The translations under genes were made by a program, and so were the position numbers. A stretch of 64,000 nt of DNA from WS-7 sp036505295 (GTDB taxonomy: Bacteria; Eisenbacteria; RBG-16-71-46; SZUA-252): positions 16,646 through 80,645 of the forward strand of contig DASXTQ010000093.1 in the NCBI GenBank assembly GCA_036505295.1. The letters run 5' to 3'. The notes below the pieces were generated by a model. It saw only the letters and a program-made list of their open reading frames with translations. It did no database searches and was not told where the DNA came from. Positions 39,808-48,985 of this stretch are shown in pieces (positions within the stretch are counted from its first letter, which is position 1; each line of letters starts with the position of its first letter).

Positions 39808-41535
39808 TTACGCCGCGTGGGCGACGGTCCGCGCCGTGCTCGTTGCTCTCGGGATCCACACCCTCATGGTCGTTCCCGCTCCGAGACGGCTCTCAACCTC
39901 CATGGCGCCTCCATGGCGCTCCACGATCCGGTTGGCGATTGCAAGTCCCAGCCCGGTGCCGCCCCGTTTCGTGGAGTAAAACGGCTCGAAAATCAGCTCG
40001 ATTTCCGGCGTCGGGATGCCGATCCCGTTGTCCTGCACTTCGACACAGACCAAGGATGGCGAGGTCTCGCGCGCCCTGGCGGCCGGTTTCTGCCGCCGGG
40101 CGTCGATCCGCACCTCGACCCGTCCGTCCGCCTCGACCGCCTCGAGCGCATTCAGGATCAAATTCATCAGCACTTGTCTCATCTGCTCGGAATCAACGTG
40201 CACATGTACATCCTCGCCCTGGCCGGTGAGACGCAGGGTCTTGCCTTCCGCGCTTGGATGGCGCTGAGCTACATCGACCGTGTCCTTGAGCAGCGCGTCC
40301 AGATCCAGCGTCTCGCACTTGAGCGGCCGCTCGCGCGCATAGTCGAGCAACTCGCGGATGAAGTTGTCGAGGCGCTCCGATTCCCTCACGATCAGGTCCA
40401 GGAGCCTCGCGTTCTCGCCCTTGACCTTGAGCTCACGCTGCAGGACCTCGACCGAACCGCTGATCGGGTTGAGGCAATTCCGGATCTCGTGGGCGATCCC
40501 GGCCGAGAGCTCTCCGATCGCCGCGAGGGTCTCGCGCCGGCGGATCCGCTCTTCCAGGGCCCGCACGTCGGAGAGATCCTGGAACAGGCCGATCACCCCG
40601 CGCCTCCTCCCATCCGGGTCGCGCAAGAGGCTTGTCGACATGCCGAGCGGCACCTTCGTTCCGTCCGGCCTCACGATCGAGATCGCCACGCGGCTCCCCT
40701 CGGTCCCTTGCTCGAGCGCCTCGCGGAGGCGCTCCGTGAATTCCTTGAAGCCCGGCCCGAATGCGTCCACGTAAGGTTGGCCGCGCATCGCGACGACCGG
40801 GCAGGCAGCGATTTCCGACGCCGCCCGATTCCAGTGCCGCACGATTCCGTCCGCGTCCACCGTGACAAGCCCGCTCGACATGTTCTCCAAGATGCTCTCC
40901 GTGTCGAAAAGCGCCCGGTTCAGCTCCGCCTGTGCATCCGCCAGTGCCTGGCGTCCCTCGTTCAGCCGCCGTCCCAGGTAGCCCCCGATCACCCCGACGA
41001 CGAAGAGGAGCGGGACGTACAGGAGCATTCGCAGCAAGAGCGCCGAGTCGCCCAAGCCTTGCATCAGCCCGAACGGCGTCGTCGGCATCAGCCCCTGCCG
41101 GCCCGCCAGGTAGAACCCGGCGTAGGCCAGGGAGGACAGCGCCGCCAAGAGCACCCCGCCCCCCACGGAGAGGAACACCCCCCCGAGGAGCGGGGACAGG
41201 AGGTAGAGCGGCACGAACTGGCTTTCCGCCCCTCCCGTGAAGAACACGAGGTATGACGTCGTGGCCACGTCCACCAGAAACTGGGTGGCCAGCAAATTTC
41301 TGGAATCGCCGCCGCTCTTCAACACCCGGTGGTAGGCGAGCGCCAGTCCAACCACCGTGATCATGAAGAATCCGAACGGGAACTGCCGTTCGTCCCCGGA
41401 CGAACTCCCCGAGAAGACCACCGCCATCGCGGTGACCAGCCCGAGCAAGGCAACGCGCCCCAGGATGACGGCCTGGACCGCGATGCCTAAATCCAGATCC
41501 CCCTCGACACTCGAGTCTGGGCGACGCGCCGCCAT
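39808..41535 (-). CDS. pilS: Sensor histidine kinase PilS
   Basis: Membrane sensor kinase of 575 residues for PilR. Six hydrophobic segments occupy about residues 18-190, as in Pseudomonas PilS. A PAS domain follows (NMSSGLVTVDADGIVRHWNRAASEIAACPV), then the HisKA domain with an intact H-box SAGIAHEIRNCLNPISGSVEVL and a HATPase with N-box LMNLILNALEAVEADG, VQDNGIGIP and GGTGLGLAIANRIVERHGG. In Pseudomonas PilS senses the amount of pilin in the membrane through its transmembrane part. It lies 8 bases after pilC and 25 bases before pilR. Confidence 0.95.
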   Translation of the reverse strand: MAARRPDSSVEGDLDLGIAVQAVILGRVALLGLVTAMAVVFSGSSSGDERQFPFGFFMITVVGLALAYHRVLKSGGDSRNLLATQFLVDVATTSYLVFFTGGAESQFVPLYLLSPLLGGVFLSVGGGVLLAALSSLAYAGFYLAGRQGLMPTTPFGLMQGLGDSALLLRMLLYVPLLFVVGVIGGYLGRRLNEGRQALADAQAELNRALFDTESILENMSSGLVTVDADGIVRHWNRAASEIAACPVVAMRGQPYVDAFGPGFKEFTERLREALEQGTEGSRVAISIVRPDGTKVPLGMSTSLLRDPDGRRRGVIGLFQDLSDVRALEERIRRRETLAAIGELSAGIAHEIRNCLNPISGSVEVLQRELKVKGENARLLDLIVRESERLDNFIRELLDYARERPLKCETLDLDALLKDTVDVAQRHPSAEGKTLRLTGQGEDVHVHVDSEQMRQVLMNLILNALEAVEADGRVEVRIDARRQKPAARARETSPSLVCVEVQDNGIGIPTPEIELIFEPFYSTKRGGTGLGLAIANRIVERHGGAMEVESRLGAGTTMRVWIPRATSTARTVAHAA

Positions 41536-41543
41536 CGTCTGAT

Positions 41544-42767
41544 CTAGTGCCCGCCCGCGACGACGTTGATCAGCTTGAACATTGGCAGATACATCGCGAT
41601 CACCATCCCGCCGACAATCGTTCCCATGACGACGATCATGATCGGCTCGATGAGGGAGGTCAGCGAATCCACAGCCGTATCGACTTCGTCGTCGTAGAAA
41701 TCCGCGATCCGGGTCAACATGTCGTCGAGCGCACCGGTCTCCTCGCCCACGGAGATCATCTGCACGACCATCGGCGGAAACACGGCTGATTGGCGAAGCG
41801 GCGCGGAGATCGTCTCCCCCTCACGAATGCTCACCCGCGCGGCCATGATCGCGTTCTCGATCACGCGGTTTCCGGAGGTGCGGGCGGTGATATCGAGCCC
41901 GTTCAGAATCGGAACGCCCGAGGAGATCAGGGTCGAGAGCGTGCGCGTGAATCGGGCGACGGCGCCCTTGCGCAACACGTCCCCCAGGACCGGGATCTTG
42001 AGCAGAAGCGTGTCGATCTGGATCCGTCCCTTTTCGGTCAAGTAGTACCGCTGGATGCCCACCACCGCGGCGATCATGCCTCCGACGAGCGCCCACCAGT
42101 ACGAGCGCAGGAATGAGCTCAGGCCCATGACAATCTTGGTCGGGAGCGGCAGCTCGGCTCCGAATCCGCTGAACATCCTCGCGAAGGTAGGGATGATGAA
42201 GATGAGCATGAAGGAGGTGGCGAGCACGGCGACCGAGAGCACGACGGCCGGGTAGACCATCGCGCCCTTGATCTTCCGTTTGAGTGCTTCGGCCTTCTCG
42301 ATGTAGGTCGCGAGGCGCTGGAGGATGTTGTCCAAGATACCGCCCGCCTCACCGGCCTCGACCATGTTCACGAAGAGCTCGTCGAACACCTTGCTGTGCT
42401 CCTTCTTCCCGAGCGCTTCGGCGAGCGTGGTCCCCGCCTCGACGTCGCGCATGACCTGCCCGATGACGTGGCGAAATCCCTCCTTCTCGGTCTGCTTGGT
42501 GAGAATGTCCAGACACTGGACCAGGGGGAGCCCCGCATTGATCATGGTGGCGAACTGACGTGTGAAAATGGCGAGATCGCGGGTCGTGACGCCCCCGCCG
42601 AGCTTGGGAAGCCCGAACTTGACCTCCGCCTTCTTCTCGCGCACGGAAGAGATGATGATCCGGCGCTTGCGGAGCGCGGTGAGCGCCTCATCCTGCGAGT
42701 CCAGGGTCAGCTCGCCGGTCTGAATCTCCCCCGCGACCGTCCGCCCTTTCCAAACGTAAACTGGCAC
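41544..42767 (-). CDS. pilC: Type IV pilus platform protein PilC
   Basis: Polytopic inner-membrane platform protein of 407 residues with two tandem GspF domains. The first starts at LAIFTRQFATMINAGLPLVQCLDIL, the second at VARFTRTLSTLISSGVPILNGLDIT. Three hydrophobic helices are seen (about 170-195, 220-240 and 375-400). It couples the PilB/PilT motors to the pilin. It starts 24 bases after pilT. Confidence 0.97.
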   Translation of the reverse strand: MPVYVWKGRTVAGEIQTGELTLDSQDEALTALRKRRIIISSVREKKAEVKFGLPKLGGGVTTRDLAIFTRQFATMINAGLPLVQCLDILTKQTEKEGFRHVIGQVMRDVEAGTTLAEALGKKEHSKVFDELFVNMVEAGEAGGILDNILQRLATYIEKAEALKRKIKGAMVYPAVVLSVAVLATSFMLIFIIPTFARMFSGFGAELPLPTKIVMGLSSFLRSYWWALVGGMIAAVVGIQRYYLTEKGRIQIDTLLLKIPVLGDVLRKGAVARFTRTLSTLISSGVPILNGLDITARTSGNRVIENAIMAARVSIREGETISAPLRQSAVFPPMVVQMISVGEETGALDDMLTRIADFYDDEVDTAVDSLTSLIEPIMIVVMGTIVGGMVIAMYLPMFKLINVVAGGH

Positions 42768-42791
42768 CGCGTTCCCCCTTTTCAGCGCCCG

Positions 42792-43871
42792 CTAGGCAGT
42801 GACGTGGACCCCGACCTTCTCGAGCATCTGTTCCAGCTCCTTCACGTCGGAGCTCCGTCCCAGGCTCTCGTCCAGCGAGATCTGCTTTCCGATGTACGCC
42901 TGGAACAACGCCTGGTTCATCGTCTGCATCCCGTGCTTCGTGCCGGCCTGCATGAGGCTGTAAATCTGATGCGTCTTCCGCTCGCGGATGACCGCGCGTA
43001 CGGCCGGCGTGCAGATGAGGACCTCGGGAACCATCACCCGCCCGGGACCCTTCGCCTTGGGAATGAGCTGCTGCGTGACGACGCCTTCCAGCACGAACGC
43101 GAGCTGGGAGAGAACCTGCTGCTGCTGCGTGCTGGGGAACGCGTCCACGATCCGGTTGATCGACTCGTACGCTGAATTGGTGTGAAGGGTGGCCAGCACA
43201 AGGTGTCCGGTCTCGGCGATCGTGAGGGCGGCGGCCATCGTCTCGAGATCGCGCATTTCCCCGATCAGGATCACGTCCGGATCCTGGCGCAGAACGTACT
43301 TGAGCGCGGTCACGAAGGTCGTGGTGTCCGAATTGATTTCGCGCTGGTGCACGATGCATTTCTTGTGGTGGTGGACGTACTCGATCGGATCTTCGATGGT
43401 GATGATGTGGCCGGCGCGGGTCGTGTTGATGAGATCGATCATCGCCGCGAGCGTTGTTGACTTGCCGCTCCCGGTCGGCCCCGTCACCAGCACGAGGCCC
43501 TTCTGCTTGGTCGTGAAGTCGCGGATCACCTTCGAGAGGCCGAGCTGCTCGAACGTGAGGATTTCGTACGGGATTTGGCGCACGGCCATCGAGGTGACGC
43601 CCCGTTGCAGGTAGACGTTGGCCCGGAAACGGCTCAGGCCGGGCACGCCGAACGAGAGATCCAGCTCGCGGGTCGTCTCAAACCGCTTTCGCTGCTCCTC
43701 GGTGAGGACGCTGTAGGCGAGCTGCTGCGTCAAGTTCGGCGTGAGCGCAGGATGCTGCATCGCCATGATGGAGCCGTCGACGCGCACCTGCGGCGGAACT
43801 CCCGCCGAGATATGCAAATCCGACGCCCTCAGCTTGATCATCTCGTCCAACAACTCGCGCAGCGAAACCAT
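42792..43871 (-). CDS. pilT: Type IV pilus retraction ATPase PilT
   Basis: Hexameric retraction motor of 359 residues. Walker A is VTGPTGSGKSTTLAAMID, Asp box ITIEDPIEYVHHHKKCIVHQREI, Walker B VILIGEMRDLETMAAAL, and His box ETGHLVLATLHTNSAYESINRI. The AIRNLIRE retraction motif appears as AVRAVIRERKTHQI near residue 285. It powers pilus retraction and, with ComEA and DprA, would support DNA uptake. It lies 19 bases after pilB. Confidence 0.97.
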   Translation of the reverse strand: MVSLRELLDEMIKLRASDLHISAGVPPQVRVDGSIMAMQHPALTPNLTQQLAYSVLTEEQRKRFETTRELDLSFGVPGLSRFRANVYLQRGVTSMAVRQIPYEILTFEQLGLSKVIRDFTTKQKGLVLVTGPTGSGKSTTLAAMIDLINTTRAGHIITIEDPIEYVHHHKKCIVHQREINSDTTTFVTALKYVLRQDPDVILIGEMRDLETMAAALTIAETGHLVLATLHTNSAYESINRIVDAFPSTQQQQVLSQLAFVLEGVVTQQLIPKAKGPGRVMVPEVLICTPAVRAVIRERKTHQIYSLMQAGTKHGMQTMNQALFQAYIGKQISLDESLGRSSDVKELEQMLEKVGVHVTA

Positions 43872-43890
43872 GGGCTCCCTCCGTGGCGGC

Positions 43891-45588
43891 TCAGCGGTCG
43901 GCCGCGGTCTCCTTCAACACCTCTTCGGCCGTCGTAATCCCCTTCTTTAATTTGATTAGCGCGTCGCTCCGAAGCGTCAGCATCCCGTCCGCCACGGCCG
44001 ACTTCTTGATGTCGGAGGTGGAGGCCCGGTCGAGAATCTGATCGCGGATTCTCGGGGATACCGGAAACACCTCGTACACACCGCTGCGGCCCTTGTACCC
44101 GGTGTTGTTGCAATCCAGGCACCCTTTCCCTTCGAAGAAGCCGCCTTTGCGCACGTCTTCCTCCGAGAGACCGAGCTCGCGGACGACTTCCGGATGCAGC
44201 TTGATCTCGGTCTTGCACGACTGGCAGACCTTGCGCAGGAGCCGCTGAGCGCAGATGAGGTTGACCGATGAGGCTACGAGGAACGGCTCGATGCCCATGT
44301 CGATGATCCGGTTGATTGTGCTCGGCGCGTCGTTCGTGTGCAGGGTCGAGAGCACGAGATGGCCGGTCAAGGCAGCCTTCGTCGCGATCGAAGCGGTATC
44401 CAGATCGCGGATTTCTCCGACCATGATGATGTTGGGGTCCTGCCGGAGGAACGCTTTGAGAGAGGCTGCGAACGTGAGCCCCACCTCCTCGTGGATCAGC
44501 ACCTGATTGATGCCCTCCAGGTTGTATTCGACCGGGTCCTCCGCGGTCATGATGTTCGTCTCGGGGACGTTGATCTTCGAAAGCGCCGAGTAGAGCGTGG
44601 TCGTCTTTCCGCTCCCGGTCGGTCCCGTCACGAGCACCATTCCGTACGGCTGCGCGATGGCCCGTGAGAAATCGCCGAGCGCCTGCTCCTGGAATCCAAG
44701 CCTGTTGAGGTCGATGTTGAGGTTTCCCTTGTCCAAAATTCGCATCACGACCTTCTCGCCGAAGATCGTCGGAAGACTCGAGACGCGCAGGTCGATGGTG
44801 CGGCCGAGAAGCCGCAGCTTGATGCGTCCGTCCTGAGGCACACGCCGTTCCGCGATGTCGAGCTCGGCCATGATCTTCAGACGGGAGATGATCGCCGCCT
44901 TCATTCGGAACGGAGGCGCCATCATCTCGTACAGGGTTCCGTCGATCCGGAACCGCACGCGGAGTGACCTCTCGTAGGGCTCAATGTGGATGTCGCTCGC
45001 CCCCTTGCGAACCGCGTCGGTGATGAGCGAGTTGACCAGCTTGACGACCGGGGCCTGCTCTGCTTCGCCGAGGAGCGTGACGTCGGGAGTGTCGTCCTCC
45101 GTGTCCTCGATAACCTCGATCTCGTCTTCCATCCCCCTCATCACGTTCTCGAACGACGCCACCGAGTCGTACGCCTTGTCGATCGCTTTCTTGATCGCGG
45201 CTTCCGGGGCTACGACCGGCTGCACCTCGAATCCGGTGATGAATTTGATGTCATCGATCGCGAAGATATTGCTCGGGTTGGCCATCGCCACCGTGAGGCG
45301 GCGGCCGCTCCGCGAGAGCGGCACGATCTGAAACTTGTTGGCTACGTCACCCGGGATGAGCTTGGCAACGCTTGGATCCGGAATGAAATTGGTGAGGTCG
45401 ACACTGGGGACGGAGTACAGATCCGAAAGGAACTTGGCGAGGTTATCCTCCGTAATGGCACCGATCTTGACGAGCGCCTGGGTAATGCTTCCGCCACCGG
45501 ACTTGATCTGCTGCTGCGCCTTTTGCAACGCATCGGGCGGGATGAGCTTGGCTTCCAGCAGTTTGAGGCCGACGTTTTCCTGCTGCAC
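43891..45588 (-). CDS. pilB: Type IV pilus extension ATPase PilB
   Basis: Hexameric assembly motor of 565 residues. The N-terminal MshEN domain covers about residues 1-150; it binds cyclic-di-GMP in some homologues. The core has Walker A TGPTGSGKTTTLYSAL, Asp box MTAEDPVEYNLEGINQV, Walker B IIMVGEIRDLDTASIA and LSTLHTNDAPSTINRI. The zinc site has four cysteines, CQRLLRKVCQSC-type and GCLDCNNTGYKGR. The GTG at 45586-45588 is chosen at VQQENVGLKLLEA, with AGAGGACC upstream; the frame is open another 99 bases through the promoter. First gene of pilB-T-C-S-R. Confidence 0.96.
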   Translation of the reverse strand: MQQENVGLKLLEAKLIPPDALQKAQQQIKSGGGSITQALVKIGAITEDNLAKFLSDLYSVPSVDLTNFIPDPSVAKLIPGDVANKFQIVPLSRSGRRLTVAMANPSNIFAIDDIKFITGFEVQPVVAPEAAIKKAIDKAYDSVASFENVMRGMEDEIEVIEDTEDDTPDVTLLGEAEQAPVVKLVNSLITDAVRKGASDIHIEPYERSLRVRFRIDGTLYEMMAPPFRMKAAIISRLKIMAELDIAERRVPQDGRIKLRLLGRTIDLRVSSLPTIFGEKVVMRILDKGNLNIDLNRLGFQEQALGDFSRAIAQPYGMVLVTGPTGSGKTTTLYSALSKINVPETNIMTAEDPVEYNLEGINQVLIHEEVGLTFAASLKAFLRQDPNIIMVGEIRDLDTASIATKAALTGHLVLSTLHTNDAPSTINRIIDMGIEPFLVASSVNLICAQRLLRKVCQSCKTEIKLHPEVVRELGLSEEDVRKGGFFEGKGCLDCNNTGYKGRSGVYEVFPVSPRIRDQILDRASTSDIKKSAVADGMLTLRSDALIKLKKGITTAEEVLKETAADR

Positions 45589-45667
45589 GGTTGGTCCTCT
45601 TCGGTTTTGTTTCGGTGGAGCTGGCGGGTCCCCGCGCGCACGGCACGGGGCGGGCGGGAAGGACTTC

Positions 45668-45683
45668 CGCAAGTCCGGTGCCA
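45668..45683 (-). promoter_or_regulatory. Sigma-54 promoter of pilBTCSR
   Basis: Minus-strand TGGCACCGGACTTGCG matches the consensus in TGGCAC and TTGC with correct spacing. The start is expected near 45656, giving a leader of about 68 bases to the GTG. The remaining gap 45684-45806 to the comEA-like gene holds no gene that I can see. Confidence 0.82.
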
Positions 45684-45806
45684 GCAAGATGTGGCAGGGC
45701 GATTCGATTCCAGGCTGCGGAGAGAAAAGGAATTATGGGATTGGAGAGGGGTTCATGGAATCACCGAGGCCGTGCGTGAGGCACGCCATGGTGCAAATTG
45801 CATCGC

Positions 45807-46265
45807 TCAAAATCTGTTCAGCGAGTCTCCTTCCGCCGGGGCGGGAAATACGAGGTAGGCGCGGATCCGATCGAGGATCTTGGGGCCGATCCCCGGGACG
45901 CGAAGGAGCGCTTCGGGCGCCGCAAAAGCGCCGCGGGATGTCCGCTCCGCGATGATGCGCCCGGCGAGCGAGGGTCCGATGCCGGGGAGGCGTTCCAGCT
46001 CGCCCGTCGTCGCGCGGTTCGGGTCGATCCTCCCGACCGGGACCGCAGTCGACGGGCGGCGCACCGGCACAGGAGCTGTGCCGCCGCGTGCGGAATCCGG
46101 CCCCGGTGATTCGCCTGGAGCCACGGCGCCCTCCGAGAGGGAAGCTTCCCTGGACACAAGCCCGCGGACGAGATCCGCGAAGCGCTCCTCATGGGTTCGC
46201 CGCCATTCGCGGAACGAACCTCCAATGAGCAGCGCGGCGACCACGAACGCAAGGCCGGCGCGCAT
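45807..46265 (-). CDS. ComEA-like helix-hairpin-helix protein
   Basis: A 152-residue protein with an N-terminal membrane anchor or signal (about residues 3-16), a polar linker and a C-terminal tandem helix-hairpin-helix domain: IDPNRATTGELERLPGIGPSLAGRIIAERTSRGAF and EALLRVPGIGPKILDRIRAYL. This is the ComEA pattern; ComEA binds incoming DNA in the periplasm and ratchets it inward during transformation. It ends the unit headed by the ECF-type gene and lies just upstream of pilB. The start may be 46280 (ATG) instead. Longer linker than in Vibrio ComEA, similar to Gram-positive ones. Confidence 0.85.
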   Translation of the reverse strand: MRAGLAFVVAALLIGGSFREWRRTHEERFADLVRGLVSREASLSEGAVAPGESPGPDSARGGTAPVPVRRPSTAVPVGRIDPNRATTGELERLPGIGPSLAGRIIAERTSRGAFAAPEALLRVPGIGPKILDRIRAYLVFPAPAEGDSLNRF

Positions 46266-46296
46266 CTCCCTCCCCCACATGCCCCATCCCCCGCGA

Positions 46297-48345
46297 TCAG
46301 TCCAAGAGGTTCCAGGTTACGCCGGCGTGAACCGCTCTCCCGGGAAGCCGCGCCCCGGAAGGCTCGGCCGGGTCCCAGATCGCGCTTCCGACGGTCCGGT
46401 CGAAGGCGTTCTCCACGCGCAGGAACGCCCCGGCCGAGCCGAAGTCGGCCGAAAGCGATCCATCCCAGGTCACTTGCCCGGGTTCGCGCGCGAGCCCGCG
46501 ACGCGGGCCCCGCGCGTGGGACTCGAGGCCGAATCGAAGCGGCAGGTCCCCCTGGAAGAGAACGATGCGCACGTCGAAGGCGGCATCCAGGGCGCTCCGG
46601 GGAGGATATCCGCTCCGTGGCGAAAGGGAATCCGGACCGCCTCGGATCCAGCCCACGCCGCGCGTACGGATCGGTCCCCCGCGAAACTCCCAGCCGCAGG
46701 CCGCGTGGGACAACCAGCCGGAACCACGCGGCCGGGCGGTCGACGAGACCGTGTAGGACCCGCCCACCGTATCCACGCTCACGTCCCATCCGAAGTCATC
46801 GGTCACACGCCGAAGCGTACCGGAGAGATCAAGCCTGAGCCCACGCGCGACCGCGATGCCGGCGGAGGCCAAAGCACCCGTGAGGCGCCGCGGTTTCAGT
46901 CCCGGATCCCCGGAGCGAAAGAGATCGCTCACGACAACGGTCGGATTCTGGGGAATCGACAGGAACTGCCGGTGCTTCGCCGGCGTGAGCAGGTCCACCC
47001 AGGAGGGACGGTCGTGGGCGGATTCGAGGTCCAGCCTGCCTTGAAGGGCTCGGGTGGCGCCCCAGAGGGAGGCCCTCGCGTCCAGGAGTCCGGGTTGAGA
47101 TTCGCGGACGTCGTACGCCGCATCCAGCCCGGCCCCGGCCCCTCGGCCGAGTGCCCAACGTGTCCCCAGGTGAAGGCGCGCTTCCTCTCTGCGCGGCTCG
47201 AATGCGGGAATGGAGTCGAGGCGATAGACGATCTTCCGCGACGCCGCCTCGACCGTCGCGATCCAGGTGAGCGTCGGATCGGGGCGCCACGCCATCGATC
47301 CCTCCGCCGCGATCGTGGGAAACTCCCATCGTTCGCGCGAGGCGGCGTCGGAGGCTAGGTTGCGGTCGGGAGAGAGAATCCAGGTCTCCTTGGCGTGCGA
47401 GAGCCGGAGCCGCCAGACGTCGCTCCATCGCTCTCCGTCGCGCGTCGCGCTCAGGACCACGTGCCTTTGATCCCATTCATTCTCCGCGCCGATCGAATCC
47501 TTGATCGAGCGCTCGTAGAGAAGACCTTCCACTTCGATCCGGTGCGCCAGGGCGCGCATGAGCTCCGCCCTGGCCTCGTATCGCGCCGACACGGTCTGGC
47601 TCAGGGGGCCGGACCCGCCCGCCTGATTCCGGCTGTAGGAAGCGTACGCGCGGCGGCGGAGGGCACTGGTCTGGAAGCGAGCGCCTGCAACCTGCGCATC
47701 GCCGTCCCCCCTCTGGTAGATGAGCGTCGTTTTCGAGGCGGGGGTTCGCACGGTGTCCGTGGCCGATCTCGCGAAGGCCGGCCCCGATGGATGCAGCCGG
47801 ACGGCCGCGTCTCCGGGGCCGTGGAACGCCGGGCGCTCGATCGGGGACTCGATCGCATCGAGATCCAGCGCCTCCACGGCGTCCGCGCGCGGATCGCTCA
47901 ACCCGAACGCGAGCCAGGGCGCGCCCCAACCGAGCGCATTCGATCCCAGGAGCGGCTCGTCGGTCGTATGCTCGGCTTCGTTCTCCCAGCCATTCAGACG
48001 GAGGCGGCCGCCGCCGTCCGGCGAGGCAAGCGAGCCCTCCGTCGGGCCAAATAGAGGTAGCGGAGCCAGGATCAAAGCGCGGCGCAAAGGGAGCACGTCC
48101 TCGAGCGATGCAACCCCCAGCTTTCGCTCGACGGTCATATCGACCGGGGCCACGACCCTCATGGAAGGCGCGGTGATCGCGGGCGCGGGAGCCGGTGAGG
48201 AAGCGCGGATGGAATCGCGGGGGGCCGGCGGCCCGGCACGCGCGCTGTCGGCGACGGCCTGCTGGGCGGCGCACGCGGAGGAATGCGTCGAGATCAGGAC
48301 CCATGCGCCGAGGGCGAACAGAGGCAGAGCGCGCTCAGCCCGCAT
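46297..48345 (-). CDS. TonB-dependent receptor-like outer-membrane beta-barrel
   Basis: A 682-residue exported protein. A signal peptide (residues 1-26, after MRAERALPLFALGAWVL) and a disordered Pro/Ala linker (about 28-60) precede a short region with plug-domain character (LGVASLEDVLPLRRALILAP), then alternating aromatic/polar strands up to the C-terminal VHAGVTWNLLD; the barrel contains many Trp/Arg strand pairs. The plug looks reduced and no TonB box is recognisable, so the family assignment rests on architecture. It overlaps the ECF-type gene by 11 bases, which suggests that both belong to one uptake route. Confidence 0.62.
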   Translation of the reverse strand: MRAERALPLFALGAWVLISTHSSACAAQQAVADSARAGPPAPRDSIRASSPAPAPAITAPSMRVVAPVDMTVERKLGVASLEDVLPLRRALILAPLPLFGPTEGSLASPDGGGRLRLNGWENEAEHTTDEPLLGSNALGWGAPWLAFGLSDPRADAVEALDLDAIESPIERPAFHGPGDAAVRLHPSGPAFARSATDTVRTPASKTTLIYQRGDGDAQVAGARFQTSALRRRAYASYSRNQAGGSGPLSQTVSARYEARAELMRALAHRIEVEGLLYERSIKDSIGAENEWDQRHVVLSATRDGERWSDVWRLRLSHAKETWILSPDRNLASDAASRERWEFPTIAAEGSMAWRPDPTLTWIATVEAASRKIVYRLDSIPAFEPRREEARLHLGTRWALGRGAGAGLDAAYDVRESQPGLLDARASLWGATRALQGRLDLESAHDRPSWVDLLTPAKHRQFLSIPQNPTVVVSDLFRSGDPGLKPRRLTGALASAGIAVARGLRLDLSGTLRRVTDDFGWDVSVDTVGGSYTVSSTARPRGSGWLSHAACGWEFRGGPIRTRGVGWIRGGPDSLSPRSGYPPRSALDAAFDVRIVLFQGDLPLRFGLESHARGPRRGLAREPGQVTWDGSLSADFGSAGAFLRVENAFDRTVGSAIWDPAEPSGARLPGRAVHAGVTWNLLD

Positions 48346-48886
48346 GCCGCGCCGCCATGGGATGGCGCCTGAGCCACGGGATGGCAAAATTCCCCATGAG
48401 ACCGAAGATCACGAGATTGGACGCGAGATGCTGCGCCGCGGGGAGAAGACCGAGCGCGATCGCTACGGAAAAGGAGCCGAAGGCGATTCCCTGCGCGAGA
48501 TTCGTGAGCGTGTCGTAGAGCAAGGTCGCGAGGAGTCCGCACGCCAGCAGAACCGCGGAGCGCGCGCGAAACACGCCGGACGATTCCGGCGCGAGCAGGA
48601 GCCATGGGCGGGCGAGTCCGCCGATCGCCCCGACGAGCGCGCCGCCGAGCACCTGCGCCGCCAGAATCCACGGGTGAGGGGGACCGTACGGATTCGCCAC
48701 GCTGAACACGAGGCGGGCGACGGCGCCGATCCAAAGGCCCCAGACCGGTCCCGCGAGGATACCGGATAGGAAAACCGCCACGGTGAAGAGCTCCACAAAG
48801 AATAGGTACGGGAACAAGAGCAGCTTCGCGTAGCCGCACGCGACCGAAAAAGCGATGAGGGAGGAGCTCAGAACGATGGTCCGCAT
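48335..48886 (-). CDS. ECF transporter S-component-like membrane protein
   Basis: A 183-residue protein with about five to six membrane segments. The block FFVELFTVAVFLSGILAGPVWGLWIGAVARLVFSV followed by ILAAQVLGGALVGAIGGL resembles S components of ECF vitamin transporters (small, six helices). The substrate is unknown, and no ECF ATPase or T component is adjacent. It could use a shared energising module elsewhere. A promoter of the local type lies at 48905-48933. It is coupled to the beta-barrel gene downstream. Confidence 0.6.
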   Translation of the reverse strand: MRTIVLSSSLIAFSVACGYAKLLLFPYLFFVELFTVAVFLSGILAGPVWGLWIGAVARLVFSVANPYGPPHPWILAAQVLGGALVGAIGGLARPWLLLAPESSGVFRARSAVLLACGLLATLLYDTLTNLAQGIAFGSFSVAIALGLLPAAQHLASNLVIFGLMGNFAIPWLRRHPMAARHAG

Positions 48887-48904
48887 CGGGAGGAGGCGGG
48901 GGAA

Positions 48905-48933
48905 ACCGTACCAGATGAATCTTCGAGGCGCAA
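48905..48933 (-). promoter_or_regulatory. Sigma-70-type promoter for the ECF-like gene
   Basis: On the minus strand TTGCGC and TACGGT are separated by 17 bases. The -10 is the same as in front of the DUF2723 gene. The leader would be about 12 bases. No riboswitch-sized leader exists in the 99-base gap. Confidence 0.5.
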
Positions 48934-48985
48934 CGGCGGTCCGGTCGGGCGTCCGCCCGGGCAGCCACGGACCCTGAGCCGGCCG

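Noticed and set aside
45789..45800. A further sigma-54-like element (TGG...TTGC) on the plus strand
   Set aside because: The GG and GC pairs are 8 bases apart instead of 10, and no plus-strand gene follows.
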